Assembly (NCBI RefSeq): GCF_900105535.1
Contig: NZ_LT629779.1
Span: 3,348,001 to 3,412,000, forward strand
Source: Pseudarthrobacter equi
Lineage (GTDB): Bacteria > Actinomycetota > Actinomycetes > Actinomycetales > Micrococcaceae
DNA length: 64,000 bases
Reading direction: 5' to 3'
The position numbers and the translations under genes were made by a program. The notes beneath the pieces are model-generated. The model was not told the DNA's origin, did no database searches, and was given only the letters and a program-made list of their open reading frames with translations. This document shows positions 20,406 through 28,686 of this stretch, in pieces. Position 1 is the stretch's first letter. Each line of letters opens with the position of its first letter.

Positions 20406-20606
20406 ATGACTTCTCTCATGGTCTCGATGATGGCATTTGTCGCCGGCGTCAAGGATCGCTTCTCCTCCGAGAAGGGTGCGACGGCAACGGAGTACTCCCT
20501 CCTGGTTGGTCTCATCGCCTTGGTCCTCGTTGTGGGCGTCGGTTTCTTCGGCACCAAGCTGAACACCTGGTTCAGCACCCTCGGCACCACGGTTGCCGGC
20601 TGGTAG
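20406..20606 (+). CDS. flp: Flp-type pilin 1
   Basis: This 66-residue type IVb pilin has a short leader ending SSEKG and is expected to be cut after Gly24, leaving ATATEYSLLVGL with glutamate at +5 and tyrosine at +6, the Flp hallmark. A single hydrophobic helix follows and the protein ends NTWFSTLGTTVAGW. Start ATG has AAGGAA about seven bases upstream. It is followed 26 bases later by a near-duplicate gene. The 277-bp region upstream, with the GAGTAC repeats, probably holds its promoter. Confidence 0.93.
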   Translation: MTSLMVSMMAFVAGVKDRFSSEKGATATEYSLLVGLIALVLVVGVGFFGTKLNTWFSTLGTTVAGW

Positions 20607-20632
20607 CTCGAACAGCGACTGAGGTTCTTGAC

Positions 20633-20833
20633 GTGAACAACATCCGAACGACACTCCTCGCACTGCAAACCTGGTTTCAGGCCGGACTCAAGTCCGAGAA
20701 GGGTGCAACTGCAACGGAGTACTCGCTGCTAGTCGGGCTCATCGCACTGGTCCTTGTTGTTGGTGTTGGCGCCTTCGGCGGAGCACTCAACACTTGGTTC
20801 AGCACCTTGGGTACAACGGTTGCCGGCTGGTAA
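20633..20833 (+). CDS. flp: Flp-type pilin 2, tandem duplicate
   Basis: This second 66-residue pilin starts at GTG. From SEKG (cleavage after Gly24) to the C-terminus it differs from pilin 1 at only a few positions around residues 47-51 (GAFGGA instead of GFFGTK), while the leader is different. This is a recent tandem duplication in the mature pilin. It is followed at once by a strong hairpin that separates the pilin genes from the assembly genes. Confidence 0.93.
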   Translation: MNNIRTTLLALQTWFQAGLKSEKGATATEYSLLVGLIALVLVVGVGAFGGALNTWFSTLGTTVAGW

Positions 20834-20842
20834 CAGGCGGTC

Positions 20843-20879
20843 ACAGGTGTGCCGCGCCAACGCGGCGCGGCACACCTGT
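20843..20879 (+). terminator. Strong hairpin between pilin and assembly genes, locus A
   Basis: A perfect 16-bp GC-rich stem (20843-20858 with 20864-20879) and a five-base loop are followed by CTTCTTT. It looks like an intrinsic terminator. If it leaks, it would give abundant pilin mRNA and less message for tadE onward. Confidence 0.8.
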
Positions 20880-20912
20880 CTTCTTTAGCCACAAACTCTT
20901 CAGGGAGACCAC

Positions 20913-21311
20913 TTGAAACTCAGCCCAAGAAATCAAGGAGACGGCGAGCGAGGAGCCGTCGCTGTCGAGTTTGCGCTCGTCGCGCCGATCCTTATCGCAC
21001 TGATCATCGCGATCGTGGAGTTCTCAAACGCCTACAACATCCAAGTTTCCGTGACCCAAGCGTCCCGTGAGGCAGCCAGGACGATGGCGATCACCAAGGA
21101 TGCCACAAAGGCAACGGCCGCTGGCAAAGCAGGTGCACCTTCAATTAACACAGGTCTATTGGCATTCGACTTCTCAGCGGCGTCGTGCCCGGCGGCCACA
21201 CCTACGCCCAACGCGTCAGTAACCGTCACCTACACCGGAACCTCGCTTACGGGGTTTTTCGGCTCTTCTCTGGTGTTAAAAGGCAAAGGATCCATGCAAT
21301 GCGGGGGCTGA
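20913..21311 (+). CDS. tadE: TadE-like pseudopilin, locus A
   Basis: The 132-residue protein has a short charged leader, the cleavage motif GERG with AVAVEF after it (Glu at +5), one hydrophobic helix (ALVAPILIALIIAIVEF) and an extracytoplasmic domain ending MQCGG. TadE pseudopilins help assemble Flp fibres. The TTG start has AGGGAG five bases upstream and gives a sensible leader. The next gene overlaps its last 13 bases. Confidence 0.88.
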   Translation: MKLSPRNQGDGERGAVAVEFALVAPILIALIIAIVEFSNAYNIQVSVTQASREAARTMAITKDATKATAAGKAGAPSINTGLLAFDFSAASCPAATPTPNASVTVTYTGTSLTGFFGSSLVLKGKGSMQCGG

Positions 21312-22270
21312 CCTGGACTCGGAACAAGTCCGGTGAGTCGAGCGAAAGAGGCGCCGCCGGTGTAATCGTCGCCCTGATGATGCTGGTCTTGATCGGTGCC
21401 GGCGCTGTGGCGGTGGATGTTGGTCAGATCTATTCCGAGCGCGCACAGCTGCAAAATGGTGCGGACGCCGGCGCCCTTGCGGTCGCACACAGCTGTGAGT
21501 CCGGCACCTGCGCTCCCGCTCTGGCCGGACCGCTGGCTAACTCGAATTCCAACGACGGGGCCAGCACCGCCAGCGTAGACATGACGGTGGCAGGGCAAGT
21601 CACGGTTACGACGACGACCAAGAATGGCTCTTCGAGCTTCCTCACCAAGATGTTTGCTTCAGCGCTTAACACGGCTCCGGTCTCCGTCGGTGCCAAGGCA
21701 ACCGCTGCCTGGGGTTACCCCGGTTACGGGAATTCGACTCTTCCCATCACGTTTGCGCCGTGCCAATTCGACATCAACGGTACGGTTCACACGATATTGA
21801 CCCACGGGAGTGAGACCTGTACTAGTGACAGCCCGTCAGGTCAGGTCATCCCGGGCGGATTTGCCTGGATCAAACCAGATTCAGGTCTTTGCAAGGCCAC
21901 TATCCTCCCCGATGATCCTTCTACTGCCGGACTCGTGGATCCATACGCAAAGTCGGACACCGGCCTAAGTATGCCGAATGAGTGCAAGACGGTCATCGCC
22001 AGCCTGTTGAACAGCGTCGTCCTGTTTCCTGTCTTCTCTTCAGCAGTAGGTACGGGCAGCAACGCCAAGTACTACATCAAGGGATACGCGGCTTTCCTCC
22101 TCCTGGGGTACAGCTTCCCGGGAGCTTCCGGTGGGGATCAAACGGGTCTGGGAGGTAGTGATCGTGGGATCCGGGGAAAGTTCGTGAGTTGGGTCGCAGA
22201 CTCAACACTCTATGGAGGTGGTGGCTACGCCGGAGGCGGCGCAACCTTACCTTCCCGCCTGATCAATTAG
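21299..22270 (+). CDS. tadG: TadG-like pilus assembly protein, locus A
   Basis: The 323-residue protein has one N-terminal helix (GVIVALMMLVLIGAGAVAVDVG), then the TadG-like YSERAQLQNGADAGALAVA, and a long Ser/Thr/Gly-rich outer domain with paired cysteines and YYIKGYAAFLLLGY. The ATG at 21299 lies inside the tadE end; an apparent start 114 bases earlier would lie deep in tadE and was not used. The ERG motif lacks glutamate at +5, unlike Flp and TadE. The same 13-base overlap occurs in locus B. Confidence 0.82.
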   Translation: MRGLTWTRNKSGESSERGAAGVIVALMMLVLIGAGAVAVDVGQIYSERAQLQNGADAGALAVAHSCESGTCAPALAGPLANSNSNDGASTASVDMTVAGQVTVTTTTKNGSSSFLTKMFASALNTAPVSVGAKATAAWGYPGYGNSTLPITFAPCQFDINGTVHTILTHGSETCTSDSPSGQVIPGGFAWIKPDSGLCKATILPDDPSTAGLVDPYAKSDTGLSMPNECKTVIASLLNSVVLFPVFSSAVGTGSNAKYYIKGYAAFLLLGYSFPGASGGDQTGLGGSDRGIRGKFVSWVADSTLYGGGGYAGGGATLPSRLIN

Positions 22271-22290
22271 TTAGCACTAAGGGGAAAGCA

Positions 22291-23058
22291 ATGAAAGCAC
22301 GCCTACTGGGAGGCATTGCCGCGCTGGTTGTAGCGGTTATAGGCACGGTCCTCCTCTTCAATTACGTTCAAGGCGCGGACCGTCGCGCGCTTGCCAACAC
22401 GGAAACGGAAGACGTCCTGGTCGTTAAGCAGAATGTTCCTGCCGGAACGCCGGCAACTCAGCTCAGCCAGTACCTCACCACCAAGGCAGTCCCCCGGACT
22501 GCGATTGCAGCCGACGCCGTCGAGGATCTCGGCTCAGTTGGTTCCAAAGTGACCGCCGTTGGTCTGGTACCCGGCGAGCAACTTTTGAGCAGCCGCCTCG
22601 TCGATGCAAGCACGTTCATCGGCCCGGCGAGGGTTGAGGTTCCGGAGGGCCTCCAGGAGATTTCGGTCCGGCTTGGCATTGACCGCGTGGTTGGTGGTTC
22701 GGTTCAGGCTGGTGACACCGTTGGGGTCTTCATCTCCTTGGGAGACGCTGCCGGTGGCGGAAACGGCACCCAGTTGACCTTTCACAAGGTACTCGTGACG
22801 GCCGTTCAGTTCAGCTCCGGGCAGTCTGTCCAGACCCAGGGTGAAGCGACACAGGCAAGCTCTACAGGTGCCCTTAACGCAGAGGGCAGCAAGCCGGCGT
22901 CCAGCGATACCTACCTGATCACGCTTGCACGGGACGCCGTCGACGCGGAAAAGCTCGTGTACGCGGCAGAGTTCGGGAAGATCTATCTCTCGAAAGAACC
23001 GGCAGGTGCCACCGAAGGAACCAACGGAGTGGTGAACCAGACCAAGGTCTTCCGATGA
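22291..23058 (+). CDS. cpaB: CpaB/RcpC-like pilus protein with SAF domain, locus A
   Basis: The 255-residue protein has an N-terminal membrane helix (LLGGIAALVVAVIGTVLLF), a SAF-like domain (VLVVKQNVPAGTP ... AVGLVPGEQLLSSRL) and a C-terminal domain with VRLGIDRVVGGSVQAGDTVG. In Gram-negative Tad systems CpaB/RcpC supports the secretin. With no outer membrane here, a cell-wall or periplasm-like role is inferred. ATG is preceded by AAGGGGAAA. The stop overlaps cpaE by four bases. Confidence 0.87.
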   Translation: MKARLLGGIAALVVAVIGTVLLFNYVQGADRRALANTETEDVLVVKQNVPAGTPATQLSQYLTTKAVPRTAIAADAVEDLGSVGSKVTAVGLVPGEQLLSSRLVDASTFIGPARVEVPEGLQEISVRLGIDRVVGGSVQAGDTVGVFISLGDAAGGGNGTQLTFHKVLVTAVQFSSGQSVQTQGEATQASSTGALNAEGSKPASSDTYLITLARDAVDAEKLVYAAEFGKIYLSKEPAGATEGTNGVVNQTKVFR

Positions 23059-24254
23059 GCCGCTTCATCCTCATTTCGCCTTCCCCTGAATACGAACGTA
23101 CAGTTCGTGCGTCGATAGCACCTCTCAGCGGATCACTGCAGTCCTTTCAAGCCAATTACCTACCGGAGTCGCCTGAGGACATCCTCCGACAGCAGGTTGG
23201 TGAACCACCAGAAGTTCTCATACTGGGTGCTGGCCTGCAACGCGAAGAAGCGCTCAAATTCGCTGCAATACTCGATCTGCAATTCCCGGAAATCAGCATC
23301 GTCCTCGTGGCGGAGGACGACGGCGAACTTGCCCTGAGTGCCATGCGGTCCGGCATACGGGACATTCTTCCGCCTGCGGCCGACACCGAGCAGATCCGTG
23401 CACTCGTGGAGCGGGCAAGCTTGGCAGCGGCCGGCAGGCGGCGAGGGCTTGCACCTAACACGGCTGAACGCCCCGCGGCAGAAGGCGGCCGGATCATTGC
23501 CGTCATGTCACCGAAGGGAGGCGTCGGCAAGACAACAGTTGCAAGTAACCTGGCCATCGGCCTCGGAAAAATTGCCCCGATGAGTGTCGTCTTGGTCGAC
23601 TTGGATCTGCAGTTCGGTGACGTCGCCAGCGGATTGATGATCGAACCAGAATTTACGATCTCAGAGGCAGTGGTGGGCGCAGCGAGCCAGGACGCCATGG
23701 TCCTCAAGACGTACTTGTCGCTGCACCGTGGCAACATCTACGCCTTATGCGCACCTCGCAACCCTATTGACATGGACAGGATTTCAGGAGAACACGTCAG
23801 TCGTCTCCTGCAGCAACTACGGACTGAGTTTCAGTACGTGGTGGTTGACACCGCCCCCGGATTAGGCGAGCACGTTCTGGCGACGCTGGAGCAGGCGACG
23901 GACGCCGTGTGGGTCTGCGGCATGGACATCCCTAGTATCCGCGGTCTCCGGACCGGCTTCCAGATCCTCTCAGAACTCGACCTTCTCCCTGACAATCGGC
24001 ACGTAGTGCTGAATATGGCTGACCGAAAGACGGGGCTGACTGTCCAGGACGTGGAGGCAACCATAGGGGCTCCCGTGGACGTGGTCCTGCCACGTTCCCG
24101 GGCCGTCCCATTCTCAACAAATAAAGGTGTTCCCCTGCTGCAGGATGGCAGCCGCGATGCAGTGGCAAAGGGGCTCCGGCAGCTGGTTGAGCGTTTCAAG
24201 CCGAATTGGGAAGGCCCCCGCAAGAAGCTTCACAGAAGGGCGGTAGTGCAATGA
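23055..24254 (+). CDS. cpaE: CpaE/TadZ-like localization ATPase, locus A
   Basis: The 399-residue protein has an N-terminal receiver-like domain (about residues 1-130, VLILGAGLQREEAL) without a clear phospho-acceptor context, then a MinD/ParA-type ATPase with the deviant Walker A PKGGVGKTT (about 153-161), VDLDLQFGDVASGL and VVDTAPGLGEHVL. TadZ proteins place the pilus machine at a cell site. It is coupled by four-base overlaps to cpaB and cpaF and has a close paralogue in locus B. Confidence 0.88.
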   Translation: MSRFILISPSPEYERTVRASIAPLSGSLQSFQANYLPESPEDILRQQVGEPPEVLILGAGLQREEALKFAAILDLQFPEISIVLVAEDDGELALSAMRSGIRDILPPAADTEQIRALVERASLAAAGRRRGLAPNTAERPAAEGGRIIAVMSPKGGVGKTTVASNLAIGLGKIAPMSVVLVDLDLQFGDVASGLMIEPEFTISEAVVGAASQDAMVLKTYLSLHRGNIYALCAPRNPIDMDRISGEHVSRLLQQLRTEFQYVVVDTAPGLGEHVLATLEQATDAVWVCGMDIPSIRGLRTGFQILSELDLLPDNRHVVLNMADRKTGLTVQDVEATIGAPVDVVLPRSRAVPFSTNKGVPLLQDGSRDAVAKGLRQLVERFKPNWEGPRKKLHRRAVVQ

Positions 24255-25705
24255 ATCTCTCGAACCGAATTGCAAAGATCCGGGGCGACGAAGCGGCAGG
24301 CTCTCCCGATCAGAGTCCCGTGCCGAGTGCGGGGCCCGCCACCTTGGGCGCCATACAGCAAGCCCAAGCGGCTGAGCAGGCCCTCGTTCCCACAGCCATC
24401 GAGGTGACTGCCGGCAGCTCGAGTGAAGCGCTCACCGGGCTCAAAGACCGTGCAAGTCAAGCCCTCTACGAACGGCTTGGTTCTCGGATCACCGATTCAA
24501 CGTTGGATGAAGCCGAGCTGCACCAATTCGTCAAGGACGAACTGAAAGCTGTCGTTGACGAGGAACAAGTCCCGCTCACGCAGGGCGAACGGCAGCGACT
24601 GACTCGGGAAATTATTGACGATGTCCTTGGCCATGGCCCAATGCAACGGTACTTGGATGACCCCTCTGTAACGGAAATTATGGTGAATCGTGCAGACCAG
24701 ATCTACGTCGAACGCAATGGCCACCTCTTTCTGACGGATACGAAGTTCGCCAGCGAAGAGTCCCTGCGAAAGGTCATCGAAAGGATCGTCACGCGGATCG
24801 GCAGGAGGATTGACGAGTCGTCGCCACTGGTGGATGCCCGCCTGGCAGATGGCTCACGAGTCAACGCCATTATCCCTCCCCTAGCCGTGAACGGGGCGTC
24901 GCTGACCATCCGCAAGTTCGGTCGCGAGGCACTTACGGTGCAGAAGCTAATCGAGTTCGGGAGCCTCTCCCCCGAGATGGCCGAGTTGCTCCAGGCGTGC
25001 GTGCTGGCCCGCATGAACATCATCGTCTCCGGCGGTACCGGCACCGGTAAGACGACCATGCTGAATGTGCTGTCGTCCTTTATCCCCGCCACGGACCGAA
25101 TCGTGACGATCGAGGACGCCGTGGAACTCCAGCTCCAGCAGGACCACGTTGTCCGGTTGGAAAGCCGGCCGGCAAACATCGAAGGACGAGGCGAAGTGTC
25201 CATCCGCGATCTGGTCCGCAACTCGCTACGCATGCGGCCCGACCGCATCGTCGTCGGTGAAGTTCGAGGCGGAGAGTCCCTGGACATGCTGCAAGCCATG
25301 AACACCGGCCACGACGGCTCGATCTCAACAGTGCATGCTAATTCGCCCCGAGACGCCGTGGCCCGCCTGGAGACACTTGTCCTGATGGCGGGCATGGACC
25401 TGCCTCTGCGCGCCATTCGCGAGCAGATCGCTTCGGCCGTGAACCTCATCGTCCATATCTCAAGGCTCCGGGACGGAACCCGCAGGGTTACACACATTAC
25501 GGAGGTTCAGGGTATGGAAGGGGACATTGTCACCCTCCAGGATGCTTTCGTCTTCGACTACTCCGCAGGCATCGACGCTAACGGCAAATTCCTCGGCAAA
25601 CCTGTACCCACTGGCGTCAGGCCGCGGTTTACGGACCGGTTCGAAGAACTTGGCATCAGGATCTCTCCTGCCGTCTTCGGTGCACACACAGTCAGGGGCA
25701 GGTAA
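24251..25705 (+). CDS. cpaF: CpaF/TadA secretion ATPase, locus A
   Basis: This 484-residue hexameric ATPase powers Flp pilus assembly. It has a variable N-terminus (about 70 residues), the helical domain with [23 protein letters not shown], Walker [11 protein letters not shown] (about 260-269), the Asp box [14 protein letters not shown], Walker B-like [15 protein letters not shown] and the His box [15 protein letters not shown]. The ATG was chosen at the overlap with the cpaE stop (ATGA). All catalytic motifs are intact. It resembles its locus B paralogue closely from residue 120 on. Confidence 0.93.
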   Translation: MNLSNRIAKIRGDEAAGSPDQSPVPSAGPATLGAIQQAQAAEQALVPTAIEVTAGSSSEALTGLKDRASQALYERLGSRITDSTLDEAELHQFVKDELKAVVDEEQVPLTQGERQRLTREIIDDVLGHGPMQRYLDDPSVTEIMVNRADQIYVERNGHLFLTDTKFASEESLRKVIERIVTRIGRRIDESSPLVDARLADGSRVNAIIPPLAVNGASLTIRKFGREALTVQKLIEFGSLSPEMAELLQACVLARMNIIVSGGTGTGKTTMLNVLSSFIPATDRIVTIEDAVELQLQQDHVVRLESRPANIEGRGEVSIRDLVRNSLRMRPDRIVVGEVRGGESLDMLQAMNTGHDGSISTVHANSPRDAVARLETLVLMAGMDLPLRAIREQIASAVNLIVHISRLRDGTRRVTHITEVQGMEGDIVTLQDAFVFDYSAGIDANGKFLGKPVPTGVRPRFTDRFEELGIRISPAVFGAHTVRGR

Positions 25706-26655
25706 TGGAGCCAGAGATACCCGCATCAATCGCCGTTCTCGGCGTTGCTGCCATATTCGCTGCAGTCATCCTGCTTTTTACTGTCGTCCTCAAACCGGGC
25801 AATGTCATTCCCTTGTCCCGCCGACGCCCGGACGTCCCGGTTGCCTCCTCCAGGCTGACGGTGCTGACCGACTCCGCTGTCGGCGCTATCAACAAGCAGC
25901 TCAAGGGAAAAGATGATTTCATCATCAGCCGGGAAAAGCTGGAACGCGCGGGTCTAAAGACCCAGCCCGCCAACTTCCTGCTCATGATGGGCGCCGGTAC
26001 TCTGGCAGGCAGCGTCTTTGGTTTCCTTCTGGGCGGCTTCTTCTTTGCGGTGCTGATGATAGCGGTGGTGCCAGCCGGCATGCTGGGCTTCCTCACCGTT
26101 CTTGAGTCCAAACGGAGAAGCCGGTTTGACGAACAGCTGCCGGACACGCTTCAAATGCTGACGGGCAGCATGCGTGCCGGGCACTCGTTGCTTAGGGCGA
26201 TTGATGCATCCGCCCGCGAGTCGGACGCTCCGATGTCGGAAGAGCTCGCAAGGATCGTCAATGAAACCAGGATCGGTCGTGACCTCAACGCATCCATGAC
26301 TGATGTTGCTGCCCGCACCAGGAGCGAAGACTTCGCGTGGATCTCCCAAGCCATTGAGATCCACCGTGAAGTCGGCGGCGACCTTGCGGAAGTCCTCGAT
26401 CACGTGGGAGAGACCATCCGCGACCGAAACCAGATCCGGCGCCAAGTCAAGGCCCTCAGCGCTGAAGGCAAGATGTCCGCGGCGGTCCTCATGGGGCTTC
26501 CGGTGGTCCTCTTCTTCGCCCTGATCTTCATCAACGCTCAGTATGCGAAGACATTCACCAGCACAGTCCCCGGGTTCCTGATGCTCGGCGCGGCGGCAAT
26601 CATGCTCACTGCCGGCGGCTTCTGGCTCAGCCGGCTGATCAAACCGAAGTTTTAG
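25705..26655 (+). CDS. tadB: TadB-like inner membrane platform protein, locus A
   Basis: The 316-residue protein has a GspF/T2SSF domain: N-terminal helix, paired helices near residues 92-135, a cytoplasmic helical domain (DTLQMLTGSMRAGHSLLRAIDASA ... EVGGDLAEVLD, read as separate motifs) and two C-terminal helices. TadB with TadC forms the platform on which CpaF acts. Start and cpaF stop overlap by one base (TAATG). It has a full-length paralogue in locus B. Confidence 0.88.
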   Translation: MEPEIPASIAVLGVAAIFAAVILLFTVVLKPGNVIPLSRRRPDVPVASSRLTVLTDSAVGAINKQLKGKDDFIISREKLERAGLKTQPANFLLMMGAGTLAGSVFGFLLGGFFFAVLMIAVVPAGMLGFLTVLESKRRSRFDEQLPDTLQMLTGSMRAGHSLLRAIDASARESDAPMSEELARIVNETRIGRDLNASMTDVAARTRSEDFAWISQAIEIHREVGGDLAEVLDHVGETIRDRNQIRRQVKALSAEGKMSAAVLMGLPVVLFFALIFINAQYAKTFTSTVPGFLMLGAAAIMLTAGGFWLSRLIKPKF

Positions 26656-26666
26656 GAGGCCCGACA

Positions 26667-27539
26667 ATGTCACCAATGGCTTTAGGGGCGATTCTCGCCA
26701 TTATCCTGCCCATCACCTACTTGGTGTGGTCGGTCGCTGCAACAGACAGAGTTGCGCTCCGCAACATCCAGGCCAACCTGGGACAGCGAGCCAGAAATGC
26801 AGCTCCGCAGAACCTGACTGCCGAGTTTACCGCTATGGCTCGCAAGATCGCCCCGGTTGGATACGTAGCTTGGTTGGACAAGCAGCTGGCAGCAATGGGA
26901 CGCCCCAAGGAGTGGCCGTTGGAGCGCCTGCTGGTGGTGAAGCCGCTGCTTGCACTCTGCGGCGCCATGGTTGGTCTCTTCTATTTCCTCGCCAGCCCGG
27001 AACCATCGCGCTTCGCCGTCCTCCTCGGAGCGGTCTCATTCGGCTACTTCGCCCCCGACCTCCTCATACGCAGCACTGCGGAGAAAAGGCGGGCAAAGAT
27101 CCGGCAGGAACTGCCGAACACACTCGACCAGATGCTCATCGCAGTACAGGCAGGGCTCGGTTTCGAAGCTGCCATGGCACGCACGGCTCAAAACGGAACC
27201 GGCCCATTGGCTGATGAAATGACGCGAACCCTTCAGGACATGCAGGTGGGACGCTCCCGGAAAGAGGCCTACCTTGCCATGTCGGACCGGGTCGATGTTC
27301 CGGACCTTCGCTCCTTCATCCGGGCCATCGTGCAGGCTGACGCGTACGGCATCGCCATTGCGAAAGTGTTGAAGGTCCAGGCGCACGAGATGCGACTGAA
27401 GCGGCGCCAACGGGCCGAGGAACACGCAATGAAGATTCCAGTGAAGATCCTTTTTCCCCTGATCTTCTTCATTTTCCCAACCCTGTTCATCATCCTGCTG
27501 GGACCGGCAGTCATGAACATAGTCTCCGCATTTTCCTAG
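26667..27539 (+). CDS. tadC: TadC-like inner membrane platform protein, locus A
   Basis: The 290-residue protein has the second GspF-type domain, with ELPNTLDQMLIAVQAGLGF, TRTLQDMQVGRSRKEAY, VQADAYGIAIAKVL and RRQRAEEHAMKIPVKILFPL before the last membrane helices. It partners TadB. The ATG is preceded by GGAGG. Pilin 3 begins eight bases after its stop. Confidence 0.88.
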   Translation: MSPMALGAILAIILPITYLVWSVAATDRVALRNIQANLGQRARNAAPQNLTAEFTAMARKIAPVGYVAWLDKQLAAMGRPKEWPLERLLVVKPLLALCGAMVGLFYFLASPEPSRFAVLLGAVSFGYFAPDLLIRSTAEKRRAKIRQELPNTLDQMLIAVQAGLGFEAAMARTAQNGTGPLADEMTRTLQDMQVGRSRKEAYLAMSDRVDVPDLRSFIRAIVQADAYGIAIAKVLKVQAHEMRLKRRQRAEEHAMKIPVKILFPLIFFIFPTLFIILLGPAVMNIVSAFS

Positions 27540-27547
27540 GAGGAATC

Positions 27548-27760
27548 ATGGCCCATCTAAGTCCTAAGTCGTCTTTCATCAGCGATCTCGCGCGTAAGAT
27601 CCGCACTGAAGAAGATGGGGCAACAGCCACTGAATACAGCATCACCGTCGGTTTCATTGCCATTGTCATCGTGGCCGGCGTCGGTCTGTTCGGCCTCGCC
27701 CTCAACGATCACTTCAATGATCTCGCCACTGAAATCGAAACGGCGCTCGGCATTCCCTAA
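27548..27760 (+). CDS. flp: Flp-type pilin 3 at the end of locus A
   Basis: This 70-residue pilin has a leader ending TEEDG (cleavage after Gly24), then ATATEYSITVGF with Glu at +5, one hydrophobic helix and a more acidic tail (NDHFNDLATEIETALGIP) than pilins 1 and 2. GGAGG is five bases upstream of ATG. It closes locus A after tadC and is followed by a terminator, so it may be expressed at assembly-gene levels as a minor pilin. Confidence 0.9.
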   Translation: MAHLSPKSSFISDLARKIRTEEDGATATEYSITVGFIAIVIVAGVGLFGLALNDHFNDLATEIETALGIP

Positions 27761-27788
27761 CCACCGCGTCCCCGGCGCCTCAAAGACC

Positions 27789-27821
27789 GGACCCCCTCGG
27801 CACCCAGAACCGAGGGGGTCC
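27789..27821 (+). terminator. Terminator after locus A
   Basis: A perfect 12-bp stem (27789-27800 with 27810-27821), a nine-base loop and a following TTTT mark a likely intrinsic terminator that separates the two Tad loci. The next 190 bp contain no recognizable gene and probably hold the promoter of locus B. Confidence 0.85.
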
Positions 27822-28011
27822 TTTTGCGTGCCTGGACGACGGCTAAACCCACTGCGAGCGCAGGACAGGACCAGCGAAGCCACAGGAAACTCCCACCTGG
27901 CTGAGCCTTTCCGCAGGATGCCCCAAGATCCGGACCTGGCACCTAATCCCGTTGCTAACTTCGTTTCAGTGCTGGTGAAGGGCCAGCCATCCGTCTCGCT
28001 CAGGAGTCAAA

Positions 28012-28218
28012 ATGCTTTCTCTCTACACCAACCTCATGATCCGCCTTCGCAGCGAAGAGAAGGGCGCAACTGCCGTCGAATACGGCATCATGGTCGCCCT
28101 CATTGCAGTCGTCATCATCGTCGCAGTCACGCTTCTCGGAAACAATCTGAGCAGCATGTTCAACGGCGTCGCTGGCAAGGTGCCCGTTCCGACAACCGCC
28201 CCGACCACCGGCTCGTAG
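28012..28218 (+). CDS. flp: Flp-type pilin 4, first gene of locus B
   Basis: This 68-residue pilin has a leader ending EEKG (cleavage after Gly18), then ATAVEYGIMVAL with Glu at +5, one hydrophobic helix and a Pro/Thr-rich tail (PVPTTAPTTGS) not seen in the other three pilins. CAGGAG precedes the ATG. It heads the second assembly locus. Confidence 0.9.
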   Translation: MLSLYTNLMIRLRSEEKGATAVEYGIMVALIAVVIIVAVTLLGNNLSSMFNGVAGKVPVPTTAPTTGS

Positions 28219-28235
28219 TAAGGCCCTTGTCGTCC

Positions 28236-28267
28236 GCGCCGTTCCGGACCCCATATCGAAACGGCGC
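28236..28267 (+). other. Hairpin between pilin 4 and tadE of locus B
   Basis: An 8-bp perfect inverted repeat (28236-28243 with 28260-28267) with a 16-base loop lies in the pilin-tadE gap, the same place as the strong hairpin of locus A. No U-run follows, so a stability or attenuation role is more likely than termination. Confidence 0.4.
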
Positions 28268-28311
28268 ACAAGTAAACAAGCACATCAGTCATGCAGGAGG
28301 AGGTGCAGCAG

Positions 28312-28686
28312 GTGACTAACAATTCGGAACGCGGAGCAGCCGCCGTCGAATTCGCCATCCTGCTGCCCCTCCTCCTGATGCTGGTGCTGGGAACCATCGA
28401 GTTCGGGCGCGCCTACAACGCACAGATCACGCTCACCAACGCGGCCCGCGACGGTGTCCGGGTCATGGCGATCGCCAATGACCCCACAGGCGCCAAGACA
28501 GCAACAAGAAACGCGGCCGCCGCCGTCAGCAACACCATCCCGGATTCGAACATCACCATCAGCCCCGCCACCTGCAGCACCGATAAGCAGGTGACCGTCA
28601 CCATCAGCTACAACCTCTCCACCATCACCGGCATCGCCGGCCCCTTTCCCATGACGGGCAAGGGGGTGATGCTGTGCGGCGGCTAG
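28312..28686 (+). CDS. tadE: TadE-like pseudopilin, locus B
   Basis: The 124-residue protein has the leader SERG, then AAAVEFAILLPLLLML with Glu at +5, one helix and an outer domain ending MTGKGVMLCGG. The GTG at 28312 was chosen because AGGAGGAGG at 28295-28303 is well placed for it; an in-frame ATG at 28291 would put that sequence inside the gene and has no ribosome site. It overlaps the next gene by 13 bases, as in locus A. Confidence 0.87.
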   Translation: MTNNSERGAAAVEFAILLPLLLMLVLGTIEFGRAYNAQITLTNAARDGVRVMAIANDPTGAKTATRNAAAAVSNTIPDSNITISPATCSTDKQVTVTISYNLSTITGIAGPFPMTGKGVMLCGG

